From: Thereva unica | Taxonomy: Eukaryota > Arthropoda > Insecta > Diptera > Therevidae | Assembly (NCBI GenBank): GCA_949987705.1 | Contig: OX465281.1 | Span: 104,679,248-104,743,247 of the forward strand | DNA length: 64,000 bases | Direction: 5' to 3' | In this document: piece by piece, positions 54,961 through 64,000 of the stretch | How positions within the stretch are numbered: position 1 is the first letter of the stretch | Layout of the letters: every line of letters begins with the position of its first letter | Made by a program: the position numbers and the translations under genes | The notes under the pieces: generated by a model | What the model was told of the DNA's origin: nothing | What the model saw: the letters and a program-made list of their open reading frames with translations, nothing else | Database searches by the model: none

Positions 54961-55180
54961 AACCACTATGGCGCTGGAGCTAAACGGCTGAAATTTTGAC
55001 AGTGCATCTCTATAATGACGTGGACATTCACTAAGAGGCGATTACTCGAAATTCATCCCCTAAGGGGGTGAAATGGGGTTAACCCAAACCTCTGAAGCTG
55101 AAGGGCTGAAATTTTGACAGTGCATCCCTATAATCACGTAGAAATGAATGACTCGAAATTTACTTTACTTAATATTCATT
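54961..55180 (+). repeat. Tandem 'CCCCTAAGGGGGTGAAATGGGG' repeats, right cluster
   Basis: Two units: CTGAAATTTTGACAGTGCAT, CTATAATGACGTGGACATTC, AAATTCATCCCCTAAGGGGG, TGAAATGGGGTTAACCCAAA, then a partial repeat. Same orientation as the left cluster, so it is not part of the inverted termini. Confidence 0.9.
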
Positions 55181-55808
55181 TGTGATTGCTTCATAATTTC
55201 TTGCACCCACGTAAATAGGCGAACAAACTTAACGAACGTTCGTCATACCCTAAAATGTCACTTCCCTTGATGACATATACATGCCAATCTCTGCTTCAAA
55301 ACTTGCAGATTTGTTGAGCAGAGGTGATATACGCAGCAATTTTTTTACCATTTTTATTTAAAAAAATGCACTATAATAAATCCTTTTTAGGGATAATAAC
55401 AGCTGATTTTTTGTTTGTTTTTTTTTTTTTTTTGAAGGAAAACATTGCACATACAGTTTTTATTTAAAGGCGTTGCAAGGCACGCGGGTTTTATGCTAGT
55501 ATCAAATAAAAGAATACACTTTGACCTAAAAGATGAGTCTAAGTATATTGGTTTACGATAATTGGTCTAGGAGTTATTCAACTCTAAATAAATGACAAAA
55601 AAGACATTGTTTTTTCGCGAACACCCTGTATCTTAGTGGTTAGCCCCCTATCTAGAACACATTTTTCCTCCAAATACATCCAGGAATGACCCCTGAAAAA
55701 ATTAGAAAAGTAGTCCAACTTGAACGTCGGAAAACCTATACAAGTCGTGAATGAGTTCATATGAATATTTTAAATCTTTAAAACGGTGATATCTCATGAA
55801 TGGCAATA
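55181..55808. other. Unassigned interior between satellite cluster and right TIR
   Basis: Contains a run of T (about 55,421-55,437) and GAACACCCTGTATC near 55,619, a word common at insect repeat ends. No coding sequence is supported. Confidence 0.35.
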
Positions 55809-56077
55809 CGTACGGGAAAATGTATAATAACATTTTTTGTAGAAATTCGTATGAGCTATAAACTTTGTGAACATTTTTTTATGATAGGACTTACGGTTTC
55901 AGATGCATTTGCAAAAAACAAATATTTTGACCCTAAAACCCCCTAGAAAGAAAGGTTCCCGGGGTAGAAAATCGGTAGACTTTATAACCCCTTATTAAGA
56001 ACCCTAAAAGGGAGCTCCGTGCCAATTTTCAGCCTGTACCCAATCATTTCCGCTATTTTTACTATTTTTCCTGTACT

Positions 56078-56696
56078 AAAAGAGATCGAAAAAAGGAATT
56101 AAAATCAATTTAAACAAAAAATCAAAATATTCGAAAGCCAAAGATAAAACCAAAAAGGACAAAATGTGATGTGAGATGACGATGAAGAGGACGAATATTA
56201 TTGCTTGGTCTGCATTGGAAGTTATGGGAGTAGTCGACTGGAACCATTTATTTATTATTTTTTTTCCTTGATAGAGACGAAAATGGAAGAAGGCCATTTA
56301 GTAGATGTGGAACTTTAAGGGGAGGAGGGGCCCTCCAAACATGGTGAATACCCCTAGTTTTTTCAGCACCCAAGCCCCCGAAGAACGCATGGCTGCGTAG
56401 CGACATAATCCCCCTCTCGTACGGCTAATCTTTAATAATGTTAACTCTTATTCGCGGAATAGGAGTTTAGTGAGATAGGTTTTGTGGGCACTGCCCCTTA
56501 GGTCTCTTTTCAAGCTGTTCTTGGTGGTGTAGCCCGTTGAGGCTCCTGAAGACTCTAGTACCTTTTTTTAAAATTTTCTTTGACAGCTACAAATGTGGCG
56601 CTTTCTGGTGGCATCAGGTGGCAAGTGGCGGCTCGCTTTTCTTCCAAAATTACAGTTGCCACAGCGGCTTGAAATGCAACTTCTTGAGTCTGTCCG
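56078..56696. other. Unassigned; possible LINE untranslated remnant
   Basis: The part 56,330-56,540 (CACCCAAGCCCCCGAAGAAC, GGGCACTGCCCCTTAGGTCT, GTTCTTGGTGGTGTAGCC) is less AT-rich than its surroundings and looks like untranslated LINE sequence, without protein support. Confidence 0.3.
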
Positions 56697-56928
56697 TGTC
56701 AAAAATAATTCAGAACGGGAGAAAATAGACAGAATTCTTTAATTGAAGTAGGCAATTTATTTTTATTACATAAAGTAGTTGTTATTAAATCGCGATTCCT
56801 TTTCTTAGTGAAAGCCGGAAGTGAATTATGGCTGAGAATCAGTGAACTTGCGCTTTTATAGATTTCGACAGTAGTCACTGAACTCGATTTATGCTGAATG
56901 ATGCGTGGTGACATCTGTATTTTCAACA
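56697..56928 (-). repeat. Putative BEL/Pao LTR (single copy)
   Basis: On the minus strand the sequence after the pol frame starts TGTTGAAAATACAGATGTC and a natural TG...CA end is TTTTTGACA at 56,697. It holds a TATA-like CTATAAAAGCGC and an AATAAAAATAAA signal. The partner LTR is missing, so the boundaries are inferred. Confidence 0.45.
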
Positions 56929-56963
56929 TCCTAGTGGCGGGTACAAAAGCTGAATCGGCCTTC

Positions 56964-58300
56964 TTAATTTAGATACATTACTAATGATCCATCGCAAGAC
57001 CGAATTCTTCCGTCACGGCCAGGAAACACATTCTCGACGATTGCAAGCTTCCAAAATAGACTAGGTGTAAGGTCATCGTGGATAAAAAATACATCGCCGA
57101 TTTTGATTTCATATTCACGTTTCCTTTCGATATGATGCGCCGATCTTAATTGAGTAATGTACTCCATTCTCCATCTTTTCCCAAAAAATTTCGTACATCT
57201 TAAACGAAAATTCCACTTTTCTGGTAGATCTTTTTCAATTCTTAAATTTCCAGCATCAGTTGAGTTCGGAAAATGTCCTTTTAAAAAATGCGCAGGTGTA
57301 AGGGGTGATAGGTCTAATGGATCCCCACTGATGTACGTCAAGTGACGTGAATTAACAATATCTTCTGCTTGGACTAACAAAATAGTAAGCTCTTCCTCTG
57401 TTAGAGTATTCCGCTCAACAGTCACCTTTAAAATATCCTTTACGGAGCGTATCAGACGCTCCCAAAAGCCTCCCCACCATGGAGCTCTTTCCACAATGAA
57501 TTTCCATAATATGTTATGATTGGATACATAACCCTGCAGTTTCTCTGACCTCAGAGCATCTCCCAAAACTGCAATATCTTTCGAAGCTCGCTTGAAGGAC
57601 TTAGCGTTGTCAGATATGATAACCTCGGGTGCACCTCGTCGAGCAATAAATCTTCGGAGACCCATCAAACAAGATTCTGGCGTTAAATTTGGTGTTAATT
57701 CCAAGTGGACAGCGCGCATCGTTGAACAGGTGAAAAGCAGGCAATAAAATTTGCTAGTTGAGCCTTTTGCAGTCTTGGCATAAAGTGGACCCGCAAAATC
57801 AATACCAGTTGTCTGAAAAGAGCTACATGCATCAATTCGACCAAGAGGAAGTGGCGCGATAGGTTGGGTAGCTGGCTTTCCTCTTATTCGTCGACATGTA
57901 ACACAAGAACTAACCACTGGCTTGATCAGTTGCCTCACTTTTGAGATCCAGAATCTCCTTCTTAATTCAGAAAGAAGAAGGTTCACTCCTGCATGGGCTC
58001 TTTGTTTATGAACATCTATAATAAAAGATTTGCTAAATAACTATGTTTAGGTATGATAATAGGGAAGGGATTATGCAAGCCTTCATACAAATTCTCCTGC
58101 GATAATGTCTCTGATAGTCTCGAACCCAATCTCAAGATTCCTAGACAATCAAGCTTAGGATTTAGATATTGTATTGGCGACGACCTTTCAACAAGTCCTT
58201 TGTTCCTCAATGCAGTTATTTCTTCTGGGTATTCTTGCTGCTGAACAAAACGAATCCAATATTCCTCACATCCACACATATTTTACGACCACTTCTCCAG
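56964..58300 (-). pseudogene. BEL/Pao pol, integrase part
   Basis: The frame 58,279-58,016 has EYWIRFVQQQEYPEEITAL and PKLDCLGILRLGSRLSE, the pre-integrase segment. A frameshift near 58,010 leads to 57,986-56,964: an H2C2 finger end (VVSSCVTCRRIRG), then the DDE core TTGIDFAGPLY, EVIISDNAKSF and VERAPWWGGFWERLIRSVK, then the BEL-specific tail PLTPAHFLKGHFPNST, QLRSAHHIERKREYEIKIGD. All three catalytic acidic residues are present. Only one frameshift lies in this part. Confidence 0.93.
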
Positions 58301-58429
58301 ATTTATCCACGGTTTTCAAATATACTACCACTCCATACGCCTTAGTACTTGCGTTAGCGAAGAAATGCAATTCTTGCGATGCAATGTTGAAGTACTCACA
58401 CATATATCTTGGTAATTTATGTTCCTTAA

Positions 58430-59144
58430 GGGGAGGTTCTCATCTAGCGACTCAAAAATTACATGATTTTCTCGATTTTTTTTTCGTGGAAGGAAGCTGA
58501 GGAAGCACTCAAGTTTTTTTGTAGTTATCAAGTATATATTCAAGTATGTTTACCAATTTTTATAGAGCAGAATATCGAATAGTTAATTATTTATTTACAT
58601 GTAAAGCCGTTCGCCTAAAAAAAAGTACCTAATCGGGCGCCACTCTACCGCTTCCAAACATCACCCGAGATCAACAAATGAAACCTTTTTATAAAATACA
58701 TGACATTTACAGGATCTTGAACTATCCAACTAAGGAAAAGTCGAAAATTACGAAAATGGTGGACTTTCGAAAAAAAATCCTCTTTTCGTCTATTTCTCTG
58801 CTCTTAAAAGTGCTATAAAAATCAAAATAATAACAATGGCCATCTGCGATTAAGTTCAGGATCCGCTAAATTTAATGAACTTTCAAATAAAAAAAACCAA
58901 AGCGATATATGCAGTAGTTTTTGAGATACGATGGCGCCCATCTTAAAAAATACGGTTTTCTAAAAATACGGTTTTTTTTACCTTCGCGTAAAAAGGTGAC
59001 TCCGGTGTCTTTACTATACTTTAAAAAAAAAAAATGAATTTCGTCAAAACGGTTTTTGAAAGCGAATACTATAGAAAATTTACTAACTTTTTAAACAAAA
59101 AAAAAAAATCTAATTTTTTGGTTGAGCTGGATGAGAACCTCCCC
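58430..59144. mobile_element. TTAA-flanked 715-bp element inside the BEL pol
   Basis: GGGGAGGTTCTCATC at the left and GATGAGAACCTCCCC at the right are perfect 15-bp inverted ends, and CTAGC/GCTGG extends them. TTAA borders both (58,426-58,429; 59,145-59,148). TTAA duplications are made by piggyBac and Kolobok transposases. G-rich tips favour a Kolobok-type MITE. No coding sequence inside. Confidence 0.93.
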
Positions 59145-59148
59145 TTAA

Positions 59149-59800
59149 TTGTGGAAACTCCGAGACACAGGTAGCGAATGTTTTCGTAAGGTCTTAATAT
59201 ATCATCCCATTTCAATTTTCTCTTCCTGAAAGAGAAGCTTTAATTTTACCTCAAATGGAGCAATTGTGCCCATGGGTTATAAATTTTTGAAATTATACAT
59301 ACTTAGCTATTCTCGCTTTGTACCATATCTTATTTCGGACTGTAAAGTTAATTGGTCTATGTCAACTGACAGCTCATCACTTACAGTATACCACTTTAAT
59401 CCTAACACTTTTTGCATCTCTGGTCGAAAAGCGCTCTAATTTTTGGGTAGTTTGAGTTCCATTTTCGAAGCTCCATAGATGCTTCCTTCATAACTGCTAT
59501 TGATTCGAAATAGATTCGCTTAGCTTCATGTTCATCATTTGTGCTGCAAATAAGATCGTCCATATAAAAGGAGTTGGACAGAATCTCGCATGTATCAGAT
59601 TGAGTTTCATGCGTTTCTGCCAAATGTGTCCGAATCGTAGCGCCAAGTAGGAATGAACTGCAAGCAACTCCGAATGTGACGCGGTTCATCCTAAATTCGG
59701 CAACTGCAGGTAAATGTCTGATATCTTTTATTTTCTTTTCAAACCTGAAAAATCTATGAACGTCTGGAATAGCACGGATAACGTGCCAACACAAATATTA
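59149..59800 (-). pseudogene. BEL/Pao pol, reverse transcriptase part, 5'-truncated
   Basis: The frame 59,794-59,402 reads AEFRMNRVTFGVACSSFLLG and NSFYMDDLICSTNDEHEAKR, where MDD stands for the YVDD catalytic motif, then ASMELRKWNSN. Downstream, in shifting frames, VLGLKWYTVSDELSVDIDQL follows, as in BEL elements. The protein stops being recognisable at about 59,800, so fingers, protease and gag are missing. Confidence 0.88.
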
Positions 59801-61669
59801 TTATAAATTGTATAATTTTGAGTTCTTTTAAAATTCACTGAAACACGATTTAATTTATTTTTTAATAATATTTTATTTTTAAAAATTCCTAACATCAAGT
59901 ATACTAAGTGTAAATGTAAAGACAAAGAGTAACCTAGTGCATTGCGTTCAAAATGACTCACAGAGCATTACTTTTGAACTGATGACACTAGTTATCTTTG
60001 TGAACAATTAAGGAATAACTAAACCATAATATTTTCGGCTGGCCTTTTATACACAAAAAAATGTGGCGTCGCCTTCTTGATTTTTTTGTATTACAATTGC
60101 ACAGTGGCAAATGTCACATGTCGCCGCCTACTGGATTCTTGATAGTGCATTCATACAGTGAATTCTGGTAGTATGTAGTTCTTGATACTACCAGCGAGCA
60201 ATAATAATAAGAGTGATGAGCTAGAACAAATTTTTAAAAAAGTTTCATTGCCCTTGAAAACAGCTGATAAAAATTTCAATGCGAGTGAAAAAGTGAGAAT
60301 ATCAAAGATGTAATATCTATGATAAAAGGGGGCGGAATTACTTTCACACAACACGCAACGTGTGTGAAAGAAGGATAAAAAATGAAAGGGAAGTGACTGG
60401 AATGTGAACTGGAAATATTTTGACAGTTCTCAATTCAATGAGCCAAATTACACGACCTATCACTTTCCCAGACTCACTTTCCAATCACTTCCAAAAAACC
60501 GGTTTTTTAGACAAGGGGGCGCAGGGAAGTGCATGTGTTGGTCTCACTTGTGAATCCAAGAAAAATTTCGGTCTCACAGCAAATTACACTAACACAAGCA
60601 TAACTTTCTTCACTGGGACTGCGATAATTATAAGAATTTTTTTTGTTTTGTACACAACCATATAGACAATAGAATTGTTACACGGAAAAGAGGCAGAAAT
60701 TTAAATGCACCGTGTAATACTCAAATTATACACAGACAGGTTTGACGTGAGTCCAAAGTGAATGGCCGTGTAATTTCACTCATTGGCATCGAAGTCGGGT
60801 TTTCTGTAAATATTTTCATTTTTGTTTGTAAAATACGATTAATTTAAATTTTTTAAACGAATTTTGGCTTTAGGAGCCGACCGCGACGTGTTCGACCAAT
60901 TAGCCCAGCTTTATGCAGGTTTGGTCAAGTCGATTCTTTTTAACTGCTGCGATAATAACGTAAACAGTCAAACTCCACCAGACAGATTAAGAATTACTTA
61001 TCAACAGCCGGCCGCTTTGTAAACTTAGCGGGTATACCCTGTATAAATCCACTTTCATAAATTCGTTTCTAAATAGTTTTTTCACAATTATTTGAATTAT
61101 AATATGAACAGTGAGCGTTAAAACTGTGTCAACACTTAAAAATTTAATATTTCAACTTCAATACCTCAACACTAAAAACGGACTTTTTCATATTTGTTTA
61201 TAAATCTGATTATCCTAAACAAAAAACATTTTACAGACGAAAGATAAATAAATTAATAACTTATTGAGTTCGGCTTTGTTCAACCTTTAAATCTTGTTTA
61301 ATACAGGCCCCCTGATTTTTTGTTGCACCTAATATAAAAAAAAACAAACGACTTGTTACGTAATAATTGATTTCACTTCTTTTGTTGAAAATAATTTCAA
61401 TTTAAAAAAAAGAAAGCTTAAGCAAAATTAAAAGCAATAACAATACAATAATGACAATAATTATAGAAATATCGAAATAGGGAGATTGATGACAGAAAAG
61501 CGCGAAACCTTGCGACGTGATTCATTTACCTTTTTGAGGTATTTTTGGAAGTTTTTTCAACATTAATTAGATAATATGAACTACAGAAATATCTCGCCGT
61601 GTAAGAACTGATTTCAACTCTTTGGTTGAAAATAATTTTATTAAATACAGATACCTTGCCACGTAAAAC
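59801..61669. other. Unassigned stretch
   Basis: Several short frames on both strands have no recognisable product. Moderately GC-rich pieces near 60,430-60,560 and 60,870-61,030 may be decayed transposon. No repeat with clear ends was found. Confidence 0.35.
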
Positions 61670-62170
61670 TGATACTATATTGCTTATTGATTTCTAATTA
61701 TCATACCCTTTCATTTGATACCCATGTCGAAAGGGCTCTGAAGAGAATGGTAACCCACCCTCCTGAGGAGGCCGCCATGGATCTAAAGACATAGCTTATT
61801 GCATTCGACTTATCATACCCTTTCATTTGATACCCATGTCGAGACCCTTTCATTTGATACCCATGTCGAAAGGGTTTTGAAGAGAATGGTAACCCACCCT
61901 CCTGAGGAATCTGCCATGGATCTAAGGACATGGCTTATTGCATTCGTCTTATGATGCCCTTTCATTTGATACCCATATAGAGGGGGTTGTGAAGAAAACA
62001 GTAATCAGCCCTCTGGAGATGACCGCCATGGACCAAACGATAAATTGAGTATACTATATTGCTTATGGTGTTCTACTTATCATACCATTTCATTTAATAT
62101 CCATGTCGAAGGGTTTGTGAAGAATATTTCAATCCGCCCTCCTGAGACGGCCTCCATGGACTAAAGGTAT
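61670..62170. repeat. Satellite 1 relative, third array
   Basis: Four to five units contain CCTTTCATTTGATACCCATG, AATGGTAACCCACCCTCCTG, GCCATGGATCTAAAGACATA and GCTTATTGCATTCGACTTAT. A 29-bp piece around 61,817-61,873 is duplicated in tandem. The units are diverged from those at 17 and 23 kb. Confidence 0.88.
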
Positions 62171-62480
62171 GTACCATATTGCATTGTCATCACAGCTAAA
62201 GCTGTGTGCAAAATTTCACCATGATTGGATATCCGGAAGTATTTGAAAAATCGAATGCAAAATTTGTTCCGAGAAGAAAACAGTAATCCGTCGTCTAGAG
62301 TCCTCCGCCATTGATCTAACGGTATAACGCCATTGATCTAACGGTATTGTCATCGGAGCTGAAGCTGTGTGCAAAATTTCAGGGTGACCGGGTAACCGGA
62401 AGTATTTAAAAAATCGATTGCAAGATTTGTACCGGACAAACAGACAGACATGAAAGCGAGCTAATAAAAACGTTTTAAAA
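62171..62480 (+). repeat. Satellite-associated tail with GACAGACAGACATG motif
   Basis: Two similar blocks (GAGCTGAAGCTGTGTGCAAA-type and GCTAAAGCTGTGTGCAAAAT-type, each with CCGGAAGTATTTRAAAAATC) lead to CCGGACAAACAGACAGACAT and GAAAGCGAGCTAATAAAAA. Confidence 0.65.
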
Positions 62481-63010
62481 AATCCATGTGTGGAGACTTA
62501 GTAAAAACATACAAAAAGTCAATTTCATAGAATCTAGTATTCCGCGACCCTTGACAACGTTTTACGTCTCACGGTTCGACCGCAAGGTGTCACTTATGGC
62601 GCGGAGACGAAAGTCGTTTCTCGCTGTCCTCTCTCTTTACTTATCTTGTAAACTGAAAATGGTTTAGGGTAGAGAGAGACACAACGATTAACGGGGCCAA
62701 ACTCGCGTAAGTATAGTCGCGCAGCGCGTCCTTTCTTGGACTTTGATTCTTTGTTTTTTATTTTTCTTTTTTTAATTTTTTTTATTGATTTATTTTTTAT
62801 TATTTTAAATTGATTTATTTTTTAAATTATTTTAAAATTTATTATTATATATAACCTTTTTAACCTTGCAACGGTCGGGTCGCTTGCGCGACCCTTGATA
62901 ACAGAAATGCTGTACCAACACGAAATTTTAACCCATACCTACATTCTCAACATTTATACCGACTACACGTGCTCTGTTCCAATGTTACTTCCATTTGAAT
63001 GTAAACATTC
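62481..63010. other. Unassigned, with a long AT tract
   Basis: A moderately GC-rich part (62,540-62,740) is followed by a T- and AT-rich tract (62,752-62,860). GCGACCCTTGACAACG near 62,546 and GCGACCCTTGATAACA near 62,888 are near-identical words flanking about 340 bp, possibly a direct repeat around an insertion. Confidence 0.35.
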
Positions 63011-63013
63011 CAA

Positions 63014-63090
63014 CTCGCGAGGTGTACAGGTGCCTCAAGGAGCTCGATGTCAACAAATCCACTGGACCCGATAATATACCCCCTATTGTT
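63014..63090 (+). pseudogene. Short internal fragment of the 49-52 kb LINE family
   Basis: TGTACAGGTGCCTCAAGGAG, CTCGATGTCAACAAATCCAC and TGGACCCGATAATATACCCC match 50,347-50,414 with only a few differences, all but one at synonymous positions (frame VYRCLKELDVNKSTGPDN). The piece comes from the middle of the reverse transcriptase, not the LINE 3' end. Confidence 0.9.
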
Positions 63091-63097
63091 CCGGCGA

Positions 63098-63464
63098 CTA
63101 AAATAAAAGCGCACCTGAAAAAAGGCAAAACAAACTCCTGAAAGGAAAACTAAAAAACCGAAAGGGATAGATAAATAAAACACCAAATCTTACATTATCC
63201 GATAATTTTATTATACATAAACAAACAAAACTACATAAATGAATACACAAAATCACAAAAACAAAACATACACGGAAGAAGACAGCACTACAAAACAACA
63301 ACAAATTTATACCTGGAAATAGAAAATAATTAGTTAAATATAAATATTCCATCTACAAGTACTTACCTTTTTTTAGACGTTGAAGACAATCCAAGCGACG
63401 AAAAAATCCAACCAGAAAAAACCATTCAAAGAAGATGCCGAAATGCCGTCGGCAAATCGACATT
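63098..63464 (-). CDS. Unrecognised spliced frame, about 103 residues, very hydrophobic
   Basis: Joining exon 63,464-63,367 to exon 63,312 onward keeps one open frame from MSICRRHFGIFFEWFF through RRLDCLQRLKKG (spanning the junction) to a Phe/Cys/Val-rich stretch (VCFVFVILCIHLCSFVCLCI) and ends near SLFCLFSGALLF at 63,098. The junction uses AAAAAG-GTAAGT and TATTTCCAG. The composition suggests one or two membrane segments, but AT-rich DNA gives Phe-rich frames by chance. I recognise no family. Confidence 0.25.
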
Positions 63465-63900
63465 CTGTAAACAAAAAAAGATTACTACAAATTACAAACA
63501 GGTTCCACAAAAAATACTCACCTGTCAACCCCAATACACGAATCGCGGGCTCCTCCTCCTCTATTCCCCCGCTAAAACCTGAAAATATAAACTAAAATTA
63601 GTAAATAATCTAAAATAGAAATAAATTACTTACCAAGTACGAGAAAAATCCATCTGACGTCTACAAGTCAGAGGAGAACAGCTGATCGGACATCGCACGC
63701 CGATCTAGTACATAAACCCGAAATTATGTACTTCGAGAACGAAGCCCCCTGCCAAAGGATAGCCGCAGCTATTGTTCAAAGAGAAATAAATACCGACGCA
63801 CAGACGTCGTTAAATCAGATTGCTTTTAATCTTTCTAGAGTCTTAAACTAGAAGATAAAATCTGTATTGAGGTTTTAGCAATAAAGCAATTTCAAAGCCT
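63367..63900 (-). other. Minus-strand exons with strong splice sites (possible spliced transcript)
   Basis: On the minus strand, exon 1 ends at 63,634 (TACTTG-GTAAGT), exon 2 is 63,578-63,522 (TATATTTTCAG before it, GACAG-GTGAGT after it), exon 3 is 63,464-63,367 (TTTGTTTACAG before, AAAAAG-GTAAGT after), and exon 4 starts at 63,312 (TATTTCCAG). All three introns are short (43-57 bp) and obey GT-AG. The ATG in exon 1 meets a stop after splicing into exon 2, so the upstream exons would be untranslated, or the RNA is non-coding. The other strand has a 71-codon frame at 63,380-63,595 that competes as an explanation. Confidence 0.45.
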
Positions 63901-64000
63901 AAGTATCGAACTTAGCATTTTGGAAAGACAGAATTGAGGTCTTTTCCCAGTAAAGCCCGAATTAAAGACAGTTTTGAAGTCTTTAATACAGCAGTAACTT

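Larger units (their letters stand above)
52038..56077. mobile_element. Element with about 275-bp TIRs carrying a RAG1/Transib-like transposase
   Basis: The left repeat (52,038-52,317) is mirrored at 55,809-56,077. Paired landmarks are GGGTACAGGCTGAAAATTGG with CCAATTTTCAGCCTGTACCC, TATAAAGTCTACCGATTTTC with GAAAATCGGTAGACTTTATA, and ATTATACATTTTCCCGTACG with CGTACGGGAAAATGTATAAT. AGTACAG appears at both outer limits. Inside are TAAGGGGGTGAAATGGGG repeats near both ends in the same orientation and the transposase in the centre. No clear target duplication was found. Confidence 0.8.

Noticed and set aside
57157..58500. Plus-strand frames over the BEL region
   Set aside because: Antisense to the BEL/Pao integrase and to the TTAA element.

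Overview
The window looks like repeat-dense nuclear DNA from an arthropod, most likely an insect. It is AT-rich, has GT-AG introns, and carries the usual insect transposon mix: RTE-like and CR1/Jockey-like LINEs, Ty3/gypsy and BEL/Pao retrotransposons, hAT, PIF/Harbinger, pogo-like and RAG1/Transib-like DNA transposons, and satellite arrays. I recognise no intact host gene. Nearly all recognisable coding sequence is transposon-derived and most of it is broken. The species cannot be named from this sequence.

Layout. 0.2-0.35 kb: a tRNA-Lys-like retro-pseudogene. 3.3-6.8 kb: a spliced, frameshifted BED-finger hAT transposase on the minus strand whose long intron holds a TA-flanked element and, inside that, a hAT MITE with a perfect 8-bp target duplication. 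7.6-9.1 kb: two MITE-like elements. 10.3-14.0 kb: an RTE-like LINE on the minus strand split by a 2.5-kb hAT-type element that contains a long foldback. 14.6-16.06 kb: a Ty3/gypsy pol remnant. 16.5-19.6 kb: 'copy A' of a composite element (palindrome, ubiquitin-protease fragment, satellite, tail).

19.8-40.2 kb is the centrepiece, a nest of at least three levels. An RTE-like LINE reads from 20.6 kb to 21,831 and resumes at 39,417. Between the halves sits a 17.6-kb element (21,832-39,416) with about 31-bp inverted termini and a TAA duplication. It carries a 435-bp palindrome, a fragment of a ubiquitin-specific protease (USP), two satellite families and a 1.95-kb internal duplication. Its first satellite is interrupted by a very young 7.5-kb LTR element (25,352-32,877) with two 1,675-bp LTRs, a tRNA-Tyr-type primer site, a 5-bp duplication and no recognisable protein, so it is a LARD-type non-autonomous retrotransposon. 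Its LTRs contain an array of stem-loops whose stems differ in sequence but remain paired.

40.2-64 kb: an insect-type tandem repeat, a LINE 3' end, a pogo-like transposase pseudogene (43.9-45.2 kb), a 3.1-kb Harbinger element with transposase and Myb/SANT-like genes tail to tail (45.4-48.5 kb), a nearly complete but frameshifted LINE (48.9-51.9 kb), a RAG1/Transib-like transposase between unusually long inverted repeats (52.0-56.1 kb), a BEL/Pao pol remnant split by a TTAA-flanked element (56.7-59.8 kb), more satellite (61.7-62.5 kb), and at the right edge an unrecognised minus-strand set of exons with strong splice sites.

These pieces do not form a pathway. They record successive insertions, and the relative order can be read directly from which element interrupts which.
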